Source: Acidobacteriota bacterium (GTDB taxonomy: Bacteria > Acidobacteriota > Terriglobia > UBA7540). From it: 7,150 nucleotides of DNA. Where the stretch lies: positions 1 to 7,150 of the forward strand of contig JAJYHU010000054.1 in NCBI GenBank assembly GCA_021784615.1. The letters run 5' to 3'. Positions within the stretch are counted from its first letter, which is position 1; each line of letters starts with the position of its first letter. The translations under genes and the position numbers were made by a program. Of this stretch, positions 5,639 to 7,150 are shown in pieces. A model generated the notes under the pieces. That model had not been told where the DNA came from. It did no database searches and saw only the letters and a program-made list of their open reading frames with translations.

Positions 5639-6418
5639 ATGCCAGACATTTCCATCGACCGATTCCTCAAGCGCCACGTTCAATCCGTCCAGGATTTCAC
5701 CTATTTACTTACTGCCGCAATCTGGAACCTTTTCAGTTCTCCCCGCTACGTCGCCGACACGCTGATCCAGATGGATATCATCGGAGTCGGCTCATTGCCG
5801 ATTGTGCTGATGACCGGTTTTTTTACGGGCGGCGTTCTCGCCTTGCAGACTTATCGAACCCTCAGCACGTTCGGCGAAGTGGCGATCCTGGGGCAAGTGG
5901 TCTCGCTATCGGTGGTAAGGGAGTTGGGTCCCGTGCTCACATCCCTGATGGTGGCGGGAAGGAACAGCTCCGGCATTGCGTCGGAGATCGGGTCGATGCT
6001 GGTCAGCGAGCAGGTTGACGCCATGCGGGCTCTCGGAACGGACCCTGTCCGCAAGCTGGTAACCCCGCGCCTTTACGCGACAGTCATCACGCTGCCGTTG
6101 TTGACGATTCTTTCCGACTTTTGCGGGATGCTGGGAGGATTTTTTGTAAGCTACTACACGGTCCATCTGTCATCGGTCGAGTACTGGACCTACGCCTATC
6201 AGGCCCTGACTTTCCAGGACGTCACGCAGGGATTGCTCAAGCCTTTCTTGTTTGCGGTCATTATCGCTTTGGTGGGATGTTACTTTGGGCTGAGCACGCG
6301 GGGCGGCACCGAGGGCGTGGGCCGCTCAACCACCCAGGCCGTCGTTGTGGCTTCGGTCCTGATTCTGGTGGTTGACTTTTTCGTCACCAAGTTCCTGATT
6401 GCGATTCATTTCTTTTGA
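5639..6418 (+). CDS. mlaE: MlaE/YrbE-family phospholipid ABC transporter permease
   Basis: MlaE is the inner-membrane permease of the Mla system, which moves phospholipids between inner and outer membrane to keep lipid asymmetry; it works with the ATPase MlaF and the MCE protein MlaD. The 259-residue product has the typical length. An N-terminal amphipathic region (1-40) precedes hydrophobic segments near 47-70, 84-107, 145-175, 199-219 and 235-258. The family signature is VRELGPVLTSLMVAGR (93-108) followed by EIGSM (116-120), EQVDAMRALGTDP (124-136) and VTPR (141-144); a second conserved block is RGGTEGVGRSTTQAVV (221-236). The ATG at 5639 is the only start before the frame closes at a TAG 18 bases upstream; its Shine-Dalgarno is weak. 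A promoter lies just upstream and the ATPase gene follows after 107 bases. The substrate is inferred from the family. Confidence 0.92.
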   Translation: MPDISIDRFLKRHVQSVQDFTYLLTAAIWNLFSSPRYVADTLIQMDIIGVGSLPIVLMTGFFTGGVLALQTYRTLSTFGEVAILGQVVSLSVVRELGPVLTSLMVAGRNSSGIASEIGSMLVSEQVDAMRALGTDPVRKLVTPRLYATVITLPLLTILSDFCGMLGGFFVSYYTVHLSSVEYWTYAYQALTFQDVTQGLLKPFLFAVIIALVGCYFGLSTRGGTEGVGRSTTQAVVVASVLILVVDFFVTKFLIAIHFF

Positions 6419-6525
6419 GGCCCTTTGAAAATTGCCGCGGGAAACTGGTGCCAGGACATGCCGACGGAGGGTTTGACCGTTCCAGGCAGCTTCCCGCGCC
6501 CAGCATCCGAGAGCCGGCGGTTCGC

Positions 6526-7150
6526 ATGAATTCAACACCCGTCATCGAACTTAAAAACGTCTGGCTTTTCTTTGACGAAAAGACCGCCCTGTCGGACGTC
6601 TCTTTCAAAGTGGAACGGGGCGAGACGCTAATCCTGTTGGGAGCCACGGGATCGGGTAAATCCGTCACCCTCAAGCTGGTCCTGGGCCTAATCAAGGCCG
6701 ACGACGGCAACGTGCTGGTGGAGGGGCGGGACGTGGGTCCGGTCCGGGAAACCGATCTTCGCCTGATTCGCCAGGGAATGGGAATCGTCTTCCAGGAAGG
6801 CGCGCTGTTCGATTCGCTCTCCGTATACGAAAACGTCGCCTACCGGTTGCGGGAAGAAGGCCTCCGGGACGAGAGCGCAATCGAAAGCCGCGCCCGGGAG
6901 GTTCTCAGCTTTGTGGAGCTGGAGCCCGCGATCGAAAAAATGCCTTCGGAATTGTCCGGAGGGATGCGGCGCCGGGTTTCCATCGCCCGCGCCATTGTGA
7001 ACAATCCCCCCATCATGCTCTATGACTCTCCCACCGCGGGCCTCGATCCCGTGACCGCCCAAACCATCAATCACCTGATCCTCAAGCTGCGCGACGTCAA
7101 CGGGGTAACTTCGATCGTGGTGACGCACCGGTTCCAGGATGCTTATTGGC
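6526..7150 (+). CDS. mlaF: MlaF-like ABC transporter ATP-binding protein (3' end outside window)
   Basis: This is the nucleotide-binding subunit that powers the MlaE permease encoded just upstream. 208 codons are present before the window ends; the family is usually 240-270 residues, so the C-terminus is missing. Motifs: Walker A GATGSGKS (39-46), Q-loop Gln90 in VFQEGALFDSLSV, signature LSGGM (143-147), Walker B IMLYD ending at Asp167, D-loop AGLD (171-174), H-loop His201. Phe89-Gln90-Glu91-Gly92-Ala93-Leu94-Phe95 is typical of MlaF-type ATPases. The residue after the Walker B Asp is Ser168, where catalytic Glu is normal (codon TCT). The ATG at 6526 puts the first beta strand (VIELKNV, 6-12) where expected; its ribosome binding site is weak. 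The frame stays open upstream across the 107-base gap, with a GTG at 6448 as an alternative start. An MCE protein gene (mlaD) may follow beyond the edge. Confidence 0.9.
   Translation, partial: MNSTPVIELKNVWLFFDEKTALSDVSFKVERGETLILLGATGSGKSVTLKLVLGLIKADDGNVLVEGRDVGPVRETDLRLIRQGMGIVFQEGALFDSLSVYENVAYRLREEGLRDESAIESRAREVLSFVELEPAIEKMPSELSGGMRRRVSIARAIVNNPPIMLYDSPTAGLDPVTAQTINHLILKLRDVNGVTSIVVTHRFQDAYW

Overview
The window looks like chromosomal DNA of a moderately GC-rich Gram-negative bacterium. An Mla-type lipid transporter (permease plus ATPase) implies an outer membrane. The overall character (YwqE/CpsB-type PHP phosphatase, short dispersed repeats, weak ribosome binding sites) would fit Acidobacteriota, but that placement is an inference and the sequence does not prove it.

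Layout. Positions 1-321 have no gene I can support. galE (UDP-glucose 4-epimerase, + strand, 322-1305) converges on glmS (glutamine-fructose-6-phosphate aminotransferase, - strand, 1428-3251). Between their stop codons lies a 121-bp miniature inverted-repeat element. A second copy, same orientation, lies 140 bp upstream of the glmS start (3392-3511), so glmS is bracketed by direct repeats. From 3512 to 3774 there is non-coding DNA with a perfect 13-bp inverted repeat. Two minus-strand genes follow: a CpsB/YwqE-like PHP tyrosine phosphatase (4153-4932, TTG start) and, downstream of it, a small unrecognised ORF (3775-4074) that shares its reading frame.

From about 4933 to 5638 there is no convincing protein gene. 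This gap contains a run of hairpins ending in a strong intrinsic terminator on the + strand (5431-5460). No + strand gene precedes that terminator for about 4 kb, so a small structured RNA is the simplest explanation. A good sigma70-type promoter (5566-5594) then starts the mlaE-mlaF operon. mlaE (5639-6418) is complete; mlaF (from 6526) runs off the right edge.

How the genes fit together. GalE and GlmS both supply nucleotide-sugar precursors (UDP-galactose; glucosamine-6-phosphate leading to UDP-GlcNAc, peptidoglycan and lipid A). The CpsB/YwqE family controls tyrosine phosphorylation in polysaccharide export systems. MlaE/MlaF move phospholipids between the membranes. The common theme is the cell envelope, but the genes are in several transcription units. 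The most notable points are the element pair around glmS, the candidate small RNA, and a Walker B motif in the MlaF-like ATPase in which serine stands where the catalytic glutamate is expected.
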